From positions 490,313 to 554,312 of the forward strand of contig JXTC01000060.1 in the NCBI GenBank assembly GCA_002914845.1: a stretch of DNA of 64,000 bases, read 5' to 3'. Under the pieces are notes generated by a model that saw only the letters and a list, made by a program, of their open reading frames with translations, did no database searches and was not told the origin of the DNA. Position 1 is the stretch's first letter; every line of letters begins with the position of its first letter. The stretch comes from Trema orientale. Taxonomy: Eukaryota; Streptophyta; Magnoliopsida; Rosales; Cannabaceae. This document shows positions 10,891 to 24,217 of this stretch, piece by piece. Made by a program: the position numbers and the translations under genes.

Positions 10891-11750
10891 TAAATAATAA
10901 AGTAAAGCCAATACCCCATTAGTTTGGTTTTGGATGCAATTAAACCCTCCTAACCGATCCATTTAGGGCGTTGTCCGTAAGATCAAGAGATCTGATTGTC
11001 CGTCCACGTGGCGGAATCCGAGCCGTTGGTGTTTAAGTTGGGGGTGGGGGCTTGGGGTGCATAATGGTGCTCGTGCGGGTTCCAAATATTGCAAAGTTGC
11101 AGTGGTTCGTTTAAATCCACACGTACGTACGTACGTGTCGGACTGCACCACAACTTTCTTTCCCAGTCCTCCTCTCCTCAATTTTTAAATTAACATTAGC
11201 ATAACATATAAAGTCATTTGCCCCTTTTTATTAATAATAATTATAATAAACTATAAGTTTAAACGGTTCTACAACTTTGACTATTCTTCATGCCGAAGAA
11301 GCAACCACAATCTTCAAAAATTAATAAATTAAAAATGAAAAATAAAAAATCAGTTTGACGAAGCCAGCTAAGCATAGTAATATTTTAAGGTACTATTGAC
11401 AAAGCCTTAAATTGAGTTACACGTAAACTACGATGAGTAAGAACAAGCAAAGATTATCGTTAGTGGCTCATCAGATTCTTCTATGTTATTAAACAAAAGT
11501 TATACTACTAAGAACATATTAATTTGTTGTGTTTGCATGGAAAAATAGTATATGTAATTTCTTATATAATTATACTATATATATATATATATGGATGGAG
11601 CACTTCAAGGCGTATAGAAGGCCGGTGTAGGGGAACAAGGAATCTAGGAAACTGCAAACTAATCAAAACCTTAATATATCACAGATATTTCAAACAACTA
11701 TGTTTGTTTTTTTGTTTGTTACCATCTTCCCAATCTTATTAATATTATGC

Positions 11751-11782
<32 letters not shown>

Positions 11783-12001
11783 GGTTTTGTTTAGTGGGCG
11801 TGCGGTTCTTGGAGGCATTACCCTCACGGTCTCCCAATACACAGTCAAACTTAACGAGAATCATCCCTTGGCCTGCGTTACTTGGCTTCATTTTTATTTT
11901 CATTGTAAAATAATTTGCAAAAGAGTAAGTTTAATTAATCTTCATAAAGATTAATGGTATATGGTGTCTCCAACTGTACATAATGAATCAAACATGTATA
12001 T
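10891..12001. other. Intergenic DNA with G-box and ACGT palindrome
   Basis: No gene recognised. It contains a G-box palindrome CCACGTGG at 11004-11011, a perfect 20-bp ACGT palindrome at 11119-11138 and an (AAT)n microsatellite at about 11752-11781. The 10930-11180 part is more GC-rich than its surroundings. The short open frames show no family resemblance. Confidence 0.5.
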
Positions 12002-12642
12002 TAGGGGTGTCAATTCGTGTCGACGGGTCGGGTTTGTGTCGGATTGAAGTCTAATATATACATAAATTATGTCAACCCGAACCCGACCCGTGACCCGTCG
12101 TGTCAGAAAACCATCAACACTAACCCGACCCGCACCTAAAACGGGTTGACCCGAACCCGACCCGCACAACCCGCTTTGGTGAATAACATTCAACCCACAA
12201 CCCGATTTTGACCCCTCAACCCGTTTTTGACCCGCCAATCCGCTATGACCCGTATTTTTTACTTATATTTTCTTTTTCTAAGGCTATTATTGTCTCATTT
12301 TAAAATAAATAAATTAGGGGTAATTTATAAATATAATTAATAACTTATAATCCCAAAACTTACATTGTACAAATTAAATATATCTATAAGAATAGTCATA
12401 AATAAATTAAATAAAAAATATTTTTATAATTTAATTATATATATATATATATATTTGTTGGCGGGTCAAACGGGTCAAGTTCGTGTCAAGCCGATTGACC
12501 CGAACCCGGCCCGTTTTTTTTATTCGTGTCAGGCTGGTCGATCCGAACCCGACCCGCACCCTTTTTCTTCAACCCTAACCCGCAAAAAATCGTGTCGTGT
12601 TCGTGTCGTGTCGTCGTGTCGTAACCCGAATTGCCACCCCTA
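12002..12642. mobile_element. Non-autonomous hAT-type element with 8-bp target duplication
   Basis: The ends are imperfect inverted repeats: TAGGGGTGTCAATTCGTGT at the left, and TAGGGGTGGCAATTCGGGT when the right end is read inward. The element is flanked by an exact 8-bp direct repeat ATGTATAT (11994-12001 and 12643-12650). TAGGGGTG-type termini with an 8-bp duplication are diagnostic of hAT transposons. Subterminal regions are packed with ACCCGAACCCGACCCG-like words in both orientations, typical of hAT transposase-binding repeats. At 641 bp it encodes no transposase; the open frames inside are products of the CCCGA repeats. Confidence 0.9.
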
Positions 12643-12650
12643 ATGTATAT

Positions 12651-15600
12651 AGTAGAATAAAAAAATTGTAATTGGTAATAATGAGCATATATATGTATAT
12701 ATATAAATGAAAAAAGGAAAAAGAAAAAGGAAGAGGCAAATGAGGTTGAGGGGTACATGTGAGAGTGTGTGCAGAAGGCAGAGGCAGAGGACTAAGAAGA
12801 ATATTTATGAGATGCGGGTGAGAACAGCAGTGGCCAGTGAGTCTGTGAGGCCAAGCCTAGTTGACCTCCTTCTTCCACTGTCCATTCCCTGCTCATTTCT
12901 CAGTTCTCAGTTCTGACCCCCAAAATTAAACTCCCCAGCTCCTTTTTCTGCTGACCACACACCATATATCATCCTATATTCCTATTCCTATCTGCTTTTT
13001 TATTTTTCTGTTATCCTTATTATATTTTGAGGGCTCATTAAAAGTGCTAACCACTAATTAGAATGTCGTTTATGGATGAACCTTATATTCGGTATGTTGT
13101 CTTTTTTCCTTTGTGTATTTCACACAAAGTTTCTCGTGAAGAGGTAGTAGCCAGTTAATAAGTTTGGATATTGCAGGATATGGAGACAAACGTATTGTTG
13201 AGAATGTGATAATTTTACCTCTGGTATTACTCTGAATAATGTTTTGGTTTTTACCCCTATTTGTGTATTTTAACCTTGGAATGGTAAGAGCTAGCGGTGG
13301 AGTTACTTGTGGGCCAAAAATATGCCCAACCAGTAAACTTAACTATTCCAAGTGTAGATGGGGGAGGGTTGATGTGACCTATGAGGGCCTCACGTACCAT
13401 AAGGGAATAATAATGAGAACCCAAGTTTAGGCAAGCGACATGTATACTAGGAGACATTTTATACATTAAATTACAAGCAGAAGGCTATACCATATAGTTC
13501 ATATTTAGATGAATACAACAACCACTAGAGAGAAAAACCTTGAGGCGGATAGAGTAGAGTACCCTTTTTGTTCTCTGATAAGTGACTTTGTTGATTCGTG
13601 TAAACATGCATAACTCATTGAGGAAATCAATCATGTACAAGTTTGGGATAAAGTAGAGCTAGATAGATAAGAGGTATCCGTACCCACATTTTGTTTTGTG
13701 CACTTTTCTACAGAGTGGAACTGTTTTGGTTTTATTTTTATTTTATTTTACTAAGGGGAGGCCCATTTGTGGGGGAGAAGAAAGGAACAAAAACTCTGCA
13801 AAGATTCTTCTCAGAGGAGGAAAAGCGTGAAGGTGAGTGAATTATTTGAAATTTGGTTTTTTTGGTGGTCCACCTTAGAACAAGAATTTTTAGATAAAAA
13901 ACAGTGAAGGGTAACATTCATTTACTGGTGCAGACTCCCATACTGTTGAAATTACTATTTTATTGTCAAATTTGCAAGTGGAAACATGTCAACTTTGAAT
14001 TGGTGCACGACCCCAAAATTAAAATTTTCGAAATTCTATGGCAAATGAAATGATCTTTGTAATAGTTTGAAGTTTGAACCAAATAATTTTACCCATTTTG
14101 ATGATGTGCTTTAAAGGAACAATTGCATGTGAACCGAGACAGAAACACTAGAGTATTATCATTGTTCAAAATCAAGCATTTGAAGTTAATAATAGTGAGC
14201 ACTAGTAGTAGCTTTTGAAAGTTTGAAAGTTTTTTAGTACCTAATTTAATTCACTACGAGAAAAGAAGTAAATATTCATTGCATTTTTGGAACTTGAAAA
14301 AGGCCTTATAAAATAAGTTGCAGCTTGAACATAACTCTCATACTTGCAGGTGGGTGGCCACACTCCTTGCATTAAGTGGCGTAAAGCATCCTATATTCAA
14401 AAAAGTTGTTTGATTTGTTTTTAGGATTTTGATTTGGCAAAATGGTTGATTCTGAATGCTTCACTTTGAGCATTAAGATTATTCAGTTTGTGTTGCATTA
14501 TATCCATATATATATATATATATGTGTGTAGTAAGCACAAATATTTATGTACATATATTCAGAAGATGCCTACAATTTCGAAATTAACTTTGCTTACTTA
14601 AAATTGCTTTATCCGGATTGGTTGTGTTTTCTTATACATTAACTATCGAAACAAAATGAATCCAAACAATAACACAATCGATTGTAGGATTTACTCAGAC
14701 TCGTCTCATAGTATAACATGTGTAAAAAGATAAGAAATAGACCTCTTAAACTTGTTCAAGTAGAGCCTTGCATGATTGTCTTCCACCTCAAAAAATTGAG
14801 CTACAAAAGAAGGTTAGAAGAATCCAACAGACTATGATAGACCTAAGCCCCACTCTCACTTTGATTTTGCAAGTCATCAAGAGTTCTACAACAAGCAAAC
14901 ATACCTACCATGCCATATGCTATCACAGTCTTATTATCCGATAATAGACATAATACTCAATTGAGCCAGACTGACTATTTCAGCCCAATAGACAGCTAAT
15001 ACTTATGTGTGGGGTAGGCCGTAGCTCCATATAACGTATATTTTTTTTGATAACCCCATATAATGTATAATGTATATAGTTCTACCATAGTTAAGGAGCA
15101 TGAACGAGTTTCTTGGATTATAAACTACATATTTTATGTAATCATTAGAAGAATTTGTATTCACTGTCAATGGATTTAGTACATCCCATAGCATACGTAC
15201 AAATCTTTGTGATGTTTTTCTTTATGACTACTATCAATTTGTTTTGGTGTCTCGTTTCATTATTCATTTAAGGAAAATTCTAAATTCATCAACAATTAAA
15301 CTAAATATATTCATAATTTTATTTACAATTTTACCCTAATTAGAATTACTATGAAGGACAATCTGAAAATCAAATACACCAATTATAGTTATATGGTAAG
15401 AATGTCAGCGGTACAGTAAGAAAAAAAATGAAGAAAATCGCTTAATCCCTAGAAGGAGGATATTTTTCTATTCTTCAAAATTATAAAAAAATGTAATCTT
15501 TTTTTTCATGACAAAAATATACAATTTTATTAAAAAATTGAGAGAAAGTGTCACCACAATATATGAAATATATATGCATAGAATAAAGGAGATTTGAAAA

Positions 15601-17100
15601 AAAAAAACTATAACAAAAAAAAAATTATATATATATTAGAATTTAGAGCTCAGTATTTTTGATAAATCATATATATAAATATAAATATATCATATATGTT
15701 GAGAGAGAGAAAAAAGTGTGATAAAATTTTTATATTTATCTTTATGTGAAAAATAAAATAGATGAAAAGAAGAAAAAGTAAAGCAAAACTAACATGATAC
15801 ATGTAATTATATACAAAAAATAAAACAAAAGAACCTAAAATTTAAAATGAAAATTCAAAATTAGATAAATATACAAGCTTAGATCCCACCTTTATTGTTT
15901 CTATTTTAGTATAATAAAATAAAGAATGCACAAAATAAAAAGGATATTTTTGAAATATAATGAATGTACGAAAAAAAAAAGGAAAATAATAAAATAATTT
16001 TTTGTTGATGTAAAAAGAAAATGAAGGTACTTAGTCTAATAATTGATGAATTTAGAGCTTCCCTTCATTTAAATAATGGATTTTTTTCTACTTAATTTAC
16101 AGTTAAAAATGCTCTCATATCATCTCCAATTAACATTCTTTTTGAAGACTTCTTTTCAATCAGATTAGCGCCTCAAACTTTTGTATTTCCAGATGTATTG
16201 TTTTAGAGGTTATTGTCATTTTTTTGCAATACTCGTCTTCTAGGTTGTAAATTTTTTAGCTAATATCAACATATTGGAATTCTATCTAGGCATCTTCAAT
16301 GAATAATATAAGAAATTGGGGACAGCACGACACTAATCAATAATAAAAACACAACAACAAAATGGTCTTGTATATTATTCCGTCTTTTTAAATAGTCTTG
16401 TCTTCAATTATGCCCTATCCATTTCAGGTCAAATTACTAAATTTTTTGTCACCCTAATTACCATTGTTTTCACAGAATTCATTCTATCCCAATCAAGTTA
16501 GCGGTTAGAACCCCCGTAACTTTTGAGGTTTGGAGATTATCAGGTTGTCATTTTTCCAGTTTACACATTTTTTTTAATAAGGTTGTTGTAGATTTTTTTC
16601 TTCTTGTCGTTTTTAAACTCGATGTCATTTATTATATTAGTAATTATTTATTGATGTCGTTTTCCCATTTTTTTTTTTTTCATGTTACTGTAATCTTCCA
16701 TTTTTTGGAGTATACTGTTGTCTCTAGTCTTTAGGTTACTGTTTTTTCAACCCTTCTTTTATTTATTTATTTATTTTTCGTTTCAAGTCATTTGTAAGGT
16801 AACGCCGTTTTTGGATTTCTCTCGTTTTGAATTCACTGTCGTTTTTCCATTTCATCGTCCCTTTTTTTTTTGTTTATTGTCGGTTCTCTCTGTTTATGTC
16901 GTTTTATTGTTGTCGTATTCATCGCTGTGGTTTCCGCGGGAGGCATTCAGTTCCGTTACGACACTGTTAACGGTTCTGGACACGTGGCTTTTGGCTCGGC
17001 GCCTCTGGACTAGACCAATCAAATCACGAAATACAAGCCTCAATTTTATTTCCCTTTAAAAAAAAAAAAAAATTCTTTTTGACCTTTTGGCCATTTTTCC
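12651..17100. other. Long intergenic region before SFR2
   Basis: No gene recognised. 12700-12960 is purine-rich then pyrimidine-rich and could be a leader or promoter remnant, but no coding frame follows. 15400-16700 is extremely A/T-rich. The 113-codon frame near 16718-17059 is mostly Phe/Leu from T-rich DNA and lies in the likely SFR2 promoter/leader. Confidence 0.5.
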
Positions 17101-17117
17101 AAAATGGAAGTCTGAAA

Positions 17118-20100
17118 ATGGCGCTAATAGCTCTCTTCGTCTCCGCGACGAAGCTCGCCGGAATCTTAGTTACAGTCTCCGTCGCCGCCAACGCCTTCTC
17201 CTTCTCACGTTATCGCCGGAAAAATCTCCGGCGGTTCCAGTCCCCCATCGATGAGTCCTCCCACACACTCGCCGACTTCACTGTCAACGGTAAAACTCTT
17301 TTCTCTTAGCTCAAAACCTAAGCACTAGGTGCTTCATGAGCTTCCACAACTCGAACTCATTATTCGAAATTTTAAATAATTTTTTGAATTGGGTAGCTCT
17401 AGCTGTATAAATTGAGTATAATTTTGCTTAATTCAAGTGCATTATTTTGGAATTTTGTAGATTTATTGCCTTTTCAAGAACTAATTTTGATATTTTAGAT
17501 TTCATTTCCGGTGTATATAATGATCGCTTATTGAATTTGTAAGAACTGGTGATATATGGACCCTGTTACAGCATAGAATTGAAGCTAAATTCAGTGATGA
17601 TTTACTATTACTTTTGCTGTTATGGCATTGAGAACTCCAACTCTTTATTTGATTTTTGAATAGTTTCGGGGATTGGGTAGCTAAAGATTGAGTAGAATTT
17701 TCTTCAATTCAAGTGCATTTTTTTTTCGGAATTTTGTAAATGTTTTTTCCTTTTTAAGAAATGATTTTGAATTTCATATTTCGTAATTAAAGTATCATGA
17801 ACTTTTATTAAATTAGTAAGAATAATTCATACTCTATGGGCACTGTAAAGCATGAAATTCAAACTAAATTGAGTTCAGTGCTTTTGGTGGTATAGCGGTG
17901 GGAATTGGTGGTAAGAAATTGTCGATCTTTGTGACAAGAATTTATTGGTCAAATATTGTCGTTGTGTGATTACAGCAGATGGTGAAAATGAGTTTTTCTT
18001 CGGGCTGGCAACAGCACCAGCGCATGTTGAAGACAGATTGAATGATGCTTGGCTCGAGTTTGCAGAAGAAAATCCGTGCGAGAAAACGGAGACTCAGCAG
18101 GAACCGCAACTAGTAGATGCCTTGATGGGTCCAGTAAGTGGTGATGGTGGCTCCCAGCTAAATTCTTCATCGTCTTCTGGTAATGTTAATCAAACAATTA
18201 AGAAAAAGAAACCTCTTAAGATAGCTCTGGAAGCAATGATGAGAGGGTTCGAGAAGTATATAGAAGAAGGAGAAGAAGAATCTGCTCCAAATGAAGAATG
18301 CCATCATAATGTAGCCGCATGGCATAATGTCCCACTTCCGTAAGCCTTAAGTCTTTTAAAACCATCTCTTTAAATTCGTATTTATTGTCCTAGCATCTTG
18401 GTAGTTAATTATCTGGTCAATTGTGGTAACATTTTCTTTTTTTCGGTTAAAATTGATTCTTAAATTGGTTTCAGACAGGAGAGGCTAAGGTTTTGGTCTG
18501 ATCCAGATACAGAACTGAAACTAGCAAAAGATACTGGTGTCAGCGTCTTTAGAATGGGAATAGATTGGTCGCGAGTTATGCCTGTGGAGCCAGTGAACAA
18601 TATTAAAGACACTGTAAGTTGGATTCTGAGTTCTCATGTTGAAATTGTCCATCGAGTAATTCTGCTATTTGGTGCTTTATACGTTAGCAAAGATCCATTT
18701 GATGCTTGAAAGTTAGGCCTTATTTTTAAAAATAAAAAGTGAAAAATTAGGAGAGATTTTGTTACGCTTCATTGGGGCATTAAGTGACTTTCGTTATGAG
18801 TTGGACTGAATTTGACTTCATGTTATTGTTTTTAAGGTTAATTATGCAGCTTTGGAGCGTTATAAGTGGATAATCAACAGGGTACGTTCATATGGAATGA
18901 AGGTGATGCTGACACTTTTCCATCACTCTTTGCCATCATGGGCTGGGGAATATGGTGGGTGGAAGCTGGAAAAAACGGTTGACTATTTCATTGATTTTAC
19001 CAGGTTATTCTTGCACTAATTTCTTAATACAATTCTAAAGATGTAGTCGTATGATATGTAAGTGAATTACTCATCCGTTTGAAGATACGGAACCAAGATG
19101 GTAGTTGACATTCAAGTGCTTGTGTGTATTTGGATTCATCTTAAGTTGCCCGGCCTCATGGCCTTGCATTGTACTGGAAAAATTGTGCAACTAGTCCTTT
19201 CTCAACCCAACTCCAATGCCGAACTCTCTATCTGTCCCATACGTTAGGCTTCTATAGCAATTGACCAAATTTATTGCCTGTATCAGGTAGCCGTTTAGTT
19301 CCTTTCCTTTTTCCATTTCTCACAGTTTCTAAAATCTTGTCCTTTATTCAGCCACGTTGGGTAAAGCTCAAATTCAACACACTATCTATGTGCCTTGATG
19401 TGAAATCTGGCTACACAAGAAAGAGGGAAAATTATGATTCTGTTTTACATTTTCATTCATTTAATCATGTGTATCATTGTTTTGTTTTCAAATAACATTT
19501 ATCTTCATTCTCTCTATGTGGAGTGACTAAAACATTATCAGCTCTCTAAATTCTTATTATTTCATTTCAGGCTTGTTGTTGACAGTGTATCAGATTTAGT
19601 AGACTACTGGGTAACGTTTAATGAACCTCATGTCTTCTGCATGCTTACTTATTGTGCTGGAGCTTGGCCTGGCGGTCATCCTGATATGCTGGAAGCTGCA
19701 ACTTCTGCTTTACCAATGGGTGTATTCCAACAGGCGATGAATTGGATGGCTATTGCACATTCAAAGGCTTATGACTATATCCATGAACGAAGGTATTTCT
19801 TCGTCAAAGAAGCTCTGTTAGAAAAAGAGTTCTCTACTGTTTTTGACAGAGTTGAATAGGTGGTTATGCTGTCAACCTGATTGACTACCCGGAAAATGTC
19901 ATTTCCTTCTGCTAGAGGATGATTACATGAGTCTTCTGCTGTCCCATGAACTTATCTATAAAACTATGCCCTTTGTTAGTCGTGGCTCTTTGTTCAGGGA
20001 TCTTTCTATTGCCTGGCTTATTAGCTACACTAAAATTATAAGTTTTCTTGTTTCTTACTACTTTATCTTTATGTTTTTCATCTATCAGCGTCTCACCAAA

Positions 20101-21572
20101 TTCAATAGTTGGAGTAGCACACCATGTTTCATTTATGCGTCCATATGGTCTATTTGATACTGCTGCTGTGTCACTGGCCAATTCCTTGACTCTCTTCCCT
20201 TACGTGGATAGTATTTCTGAGAAGTTGGATTTTATAGGCATAAACTACTACGGACAGGTTCTGTCTCTTTAACAAAGTGTGCTGTGACTTCAGTGCTCTT
20301 AGATACGAGCCACAAAAAATTTGAACACTAACCTTATTCGCCCACTGATCAGGAAGTGGTGTCTGGTGCTGGACTGAAACTAGTAGAGACTGATGAATAT
20401 AGTGAATCTGGACGTGGGGTGTATCCTGATGGCTTGTATCGCGTGCTGCTTCAGTTCCATGAAAGATACAAACATTTGAATGTACCGTTCATTGTTACGG
20501 AAAATGGAGTGTCTGATGAGACTGATTTGATCCGTCAGCCGTATCTATTAGAGCATTTGCTGGCTGTTTATGCTGCCATGCTCAAGGTTTGGCTCTAGAC
20601 AAAAATTTGAAAATTTTCCAATATTAAATTGTCCTTCGCTTAACGTAATTGGTTGCTAAACCCTAAACTTGCTTATTGTTTTTTAGGGTGTCCCTGTGTT
20701 AGGCTACCTATTTTGGACTATTTCTGATAATTGGGAGTGGGCGGATGGATATGGTCCCAAGTTTGGACTTGTAGCTGTTGATCGCGCCAATGCTCTTGCG
20801 AGGGTACCGCGCCCTTCGTACCATCTATTTACTAAGGTTATCTAGCTCTTCCACTTGTTCATGTAATATGTTTGCCTTAGTTGAGCTTTCTAGTAAAATC
20901 TGCAGCATGTTTCTTCAATTCAGGTGGTGACAACGGGTAAAATTACACGGGAAGACAGGAGAAATGCATGGTACAAACTCCAAAGAGCTGCAAAGGAGAA
21001 AAAAACACGACCCTTTTATCGGGCAGTTAATAAACATGGTCTGATGTATGCAGGTAAACCATGCAGCTAAAGTTCTTTTAGTGTCTTTAATCACAATCTT
21101 TTCTTAAATCTGGTCATCTATCCTCCACATTTTGTCAAAAGAAAAAGGTTAATGTGGAGATTTGAAATAATTTGCATAAAACGATTTCGTAAATAAACTT
21201 GGTGATGAAACATGGAAATTGACATTCCTAAAGACACAAGTTCTGATCCCTGATTTCCATATTGTGACTCTCAACGATTAAGAAATTCCCACATTGATGG
21301 TGGTGTAACACTGTTATCATTTAGACTATGAATATTTCCTAAAGAATTGCCTCTCATTCATTCTTATTTCAGGAGGTCTTGATGAGCCCATACAGCGACC
21401 ATACGTAGAACGTGACTGGCGATTTGGACACTATGAGATGGAAGGTCTTCAGGATCCATTAAGTCGCTTATCAAGATTCATTCTCCAACCTTTCTCCCTC
21501 AAGAGGAAAAAAAGAGTGCACGAAAAAGATGATGAACCATTGGTTCTTCAACCTCTTGAGCTTAGTGCTTGA
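17118..21572 (+). CDS. SFR2: SFR2-like galactolipid galactosyltransferase (GH1 family)
   Basis: Ten exons: 17118-17289, 17976-18339, 18475-18613, 18837-19003, 19571-19792, 20089-20257, 20353-20586, 20687-20836, 20924-21053, 21373-21572; 648 residues against 622 in Arabidopsis. SENSITIVE TO FREEZING 2 acts on the outer chloroplast envelope. It moves galactose between monogalactosyldiacylglycerols to make oligogalactolipids and diacylglycerol, stabilising membranes during freezing. The N-terminus is a hydrophobic anchor-like segment (residues 1-28) followed by the conserved FQSPIDES region. The GH1 acid/base is E242 in TFNEP and the nucleophile is E404 in VTENG. The Ser/Lys/Glu-rich insertion at about 78-135 fits the family-specific loop. 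An in-frame upstream ATG at 17079 would add 13 residues; 17118 is preferred because the hydrophobic anchor then starts at once. Exon 2 has a CAGCAG acceptor (see findings). Confidence 0.95.
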
Positions 21573-22162
21573 TTATTTTACTAGTCCTGCTAGACACTTC
21601 CTTACAGATATTAAGACTCCTGCATTTGAGCATATATTTTCTTGAATCTGAAACGATTTTGAATTTATGTCATCAAGTTAAATGTGCGCCATAATAGCCT
21701 TTTAATTAGTTATATGTATTTTTAAAGCATAGTGAACATAAAAAGAAAAGTTTGTTTTTCAACTTTTTTGGCTAGAAATGAAGTTATTCTTCGACTTCGA
21801 AATTCGAATTGATGGATATTAATTCCACTAAATTGTGTTTATCCGGAACAAGATAAAAGTACGGAACACGCTTTATCGTTTTTATGGGAATGTAAACAAT
21901 GAATTTCATATCATAGCATGTGTTTAGTTCTAAACGTGTGAACTAAGTATACTATTTTATTTTATTTTTTGTTGGATATGTTGCTAATTATAATATTTTC
22001 TCCTGTATGATTTTTTTTTTCTCTACATCACATGCATTTACATTACTAATCCAGCTATAGAGTTTATAACGAGAAAATTCTAAACGAAATTATGAGTTCA
22101 TCAAAGAATAATAACGGAACAAGATCTGAGGAAAGTCTAACTAAGTTAATCAATTTATATAT
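21573..22162. other. SFR2 3' flank
   Basis: AT-rich sequence holding the presumed 3' UTR and polyadenylation region of SFR2. No other feature is seen. Confidence 0.5.
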
Positions 22163-22842
22163 AGGGTGATGTTTTAATGGAGATTTTTGTTTTTACTCCA
22201 TAGATAGGTACTCTAATTTGGGCTATTGGATTTTAATCTAATGGCTAAAATAATATTAGTAGATTTACTAAAAAAATTATTATAATTAATACATATATAA
22301 ATATAGAAAGTTGTTTAAAACAAAAAAGATGGGTAACCTGATGAGTTGGTCAATTTTTTTATTTTTATTTTTTAAGAAAATGAAACTAGTGAAAAATACT
22401 TAATAATCTCAAATTACTCTCAACTATCTTATTCATTCGAGAAAAAAAAAACAACAAAAGATGTATAAATTTTAAGTTGTTTCACGCATAATGTTTTTTT
22501 AAAACAAATTTTCTTTCAATGCAGTTACTTTATTTATTTTTTGTTATTTAAGAAACCAACTTATTCATAATATGAAAATGATGCTATCTTGGATTTTTCC
22601 TTTCGTATAGTAAAAAAGAAACTTTATAAAATATTGAAGATACAATAGTAAATATAGTTTTAAATTAAAGGTAATTAAAAAATTAAACTTTAAATTAAAT
22701 TTTCAAAAATAAAATAAATAAAAAAGAATTAGAAATTAATATATTGAATGAGATAGCTTGTTATTGTAGGTTTATTTTTAAATTAGTCAAATTTACTCAT
22801 CTATGGAGAAAAATAAAAATACCCATTAAAAACTCACACGCA
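22163..22842. mobile_element. TIR element of about 680 bp
   Basis: The left end AGGGTGATGTTTTAATGGAG pairs with the right end, which reads inward as GCGTGTGAGTTTTTAATGGG. Similarity continues for about 60 bp through TTTTTGTTTTTACTCCATAG versus TTTTTATTTTTCTCCATAG. TA-rich DNA flanks both sides, so a target duplication cannot be separated from the background. There is no coding capacity. It ends about 12 bp before the Helitron. Confidence 0.65.
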
Positions 22843-22854
22843 TATATATATATA

Positions 22855-23622
22855 CTAGTCGTTATACTGCGCTTTGCGCGAGTTGTATTAATATTGCATA
22901 CATTAAGTCTAATGTATAGTTAAGTTCAATGTATTTCAACATTAAAAAATATATTTATCTCTATATTTATTTTGATGAGACGAATATAGCACAACTATTT
23001 GTTTGATGAATTAAATTTATTATAAGCTATCATTAATATTAAATTAAATACAATATTATATAATACATGTATATATTACAACCAATCATAGCAAAGAAAA
23101 ATAATGATAGGACCAATCATATCATGAAAAAATTAAGATTTTTCTAAAAATTTTAAAAATAGAATAATGATCAAAGATATAGTTAGGTTCAATGTATTTC
23201 AACATCAAAAAATATATTTATCTCTTTATTTATTTTGATGAGACGAATGTAACACAACTTTTTGACGTTCGATGAACTAAATTTAATATAAGTAATCATT
23301 AATATTAAATTAAATATAATATTTTATAAAACATTAAATTATGTTTTTATCTCTCTCTATATTTATTTTGATGAGACGAATGTAGCACAATCATTTGTTC
23401 GATTCGATGAACTAAATTTATTATAAGATATCATTAATATTAAATTAAATACAATATTATATAATACATGTATATATTACAATCAATTCATAGCAAAGAA
23501 AAAAAATGATAGGACCAATCATATCATGAAAAAATTAGGATTTTTCTAAAAATTTTAAAATAAAATGGTGATCAAAGAAGCTATCAGAATTTTGAGCTTC
23601 AGGCTTAATATATATATATAGA
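22855..23622 (-). mobile_element. Non-autonomous Helitron
   Basis: Read on the minus strand it starts TCTATATATATATATTAAGC, preceded by A. It ends with a GC hairpin (CTCGCGCAAAGCGCAG), a short spacer TATAACGA and CTAG, followed by T. The 5' TC, 3' hairpin plus CTRR and A/T insertion with no target duplication are the Helitron signature. The interior is AT-rich and carries partly duplicated blocks, with TTTTGATGAGACGAAT near 22974, 23233 and 23367. There is no Rep/helicase coding. It shares its interior with the copy at 30580-31127. Confidence 0.82.
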
Positions 23623-24208
23623 TATAGATAGGTGTAAATGAATTTATATTCGGTTGGCATTCCCCCCAAAAAAACCATTATGCTAAAACCCCGTTATTTT
23701 CGCATATTAAAGATTTCACTTATTATTACACCTTTTCAATACCATTGAGGGACGGACGATTTATCATGGTTCAATTAGTAGATTAAAACTTACCACTAAT
23801 AAGTTAAATAATTTTATCCATTAAATATTAAAAATTCTTTTCCGTTAAATACTAACAATTCTTTTGGTACCTAGCGTAGTATAAGTTTTTGTGTCTCTAA
23901 CGTTGCTAATAATATTAATTATGTTATTGTATATAAGTGATAATGACAAACTCAAATCGTTACTATTAAATAAGGATATATTTGTTCATAAAATCAAAAT
24001 AATAATCTGCTAAGCTTGCACCTTTCAAAGTGGGTTCTTTTTGTTCAAACCCCTAAAAAATCTATATTGCTTTTCAAAACTCTTATTATTAAATTTTTGG
24101 CGTGTTAATTTTTTCCCAAAAAAAAATTTAATCAATTAAAATAAGTAATAACTGATCAAGAATTGAATTTTAATTCTCAGCTGAGTTTGCAGTCTTTAGT
24201 ATAGAATA
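23623..24208. other. AT-rich intergenic DNA
   Basis: No gene, RNA or repeat structure recognised between the Helitron and the Mutator-like element. Confidence 0.5.
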
Positions 24209-24217
24209 GGAAGTAAA

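Noticed and set aside
12365..12758. Overlapping frames on both strands around 12.4-12.75 kb
   Set aside because: They lie largely in the hAT element and reflect its CCCGA repeats.
16718..17059. 113-codon Phe/Leu-rich frame before SFR2
   Set aside because: T-rich DNA gives hydrophobic strings by chance; it fits the SFR2 promoter/leader better.
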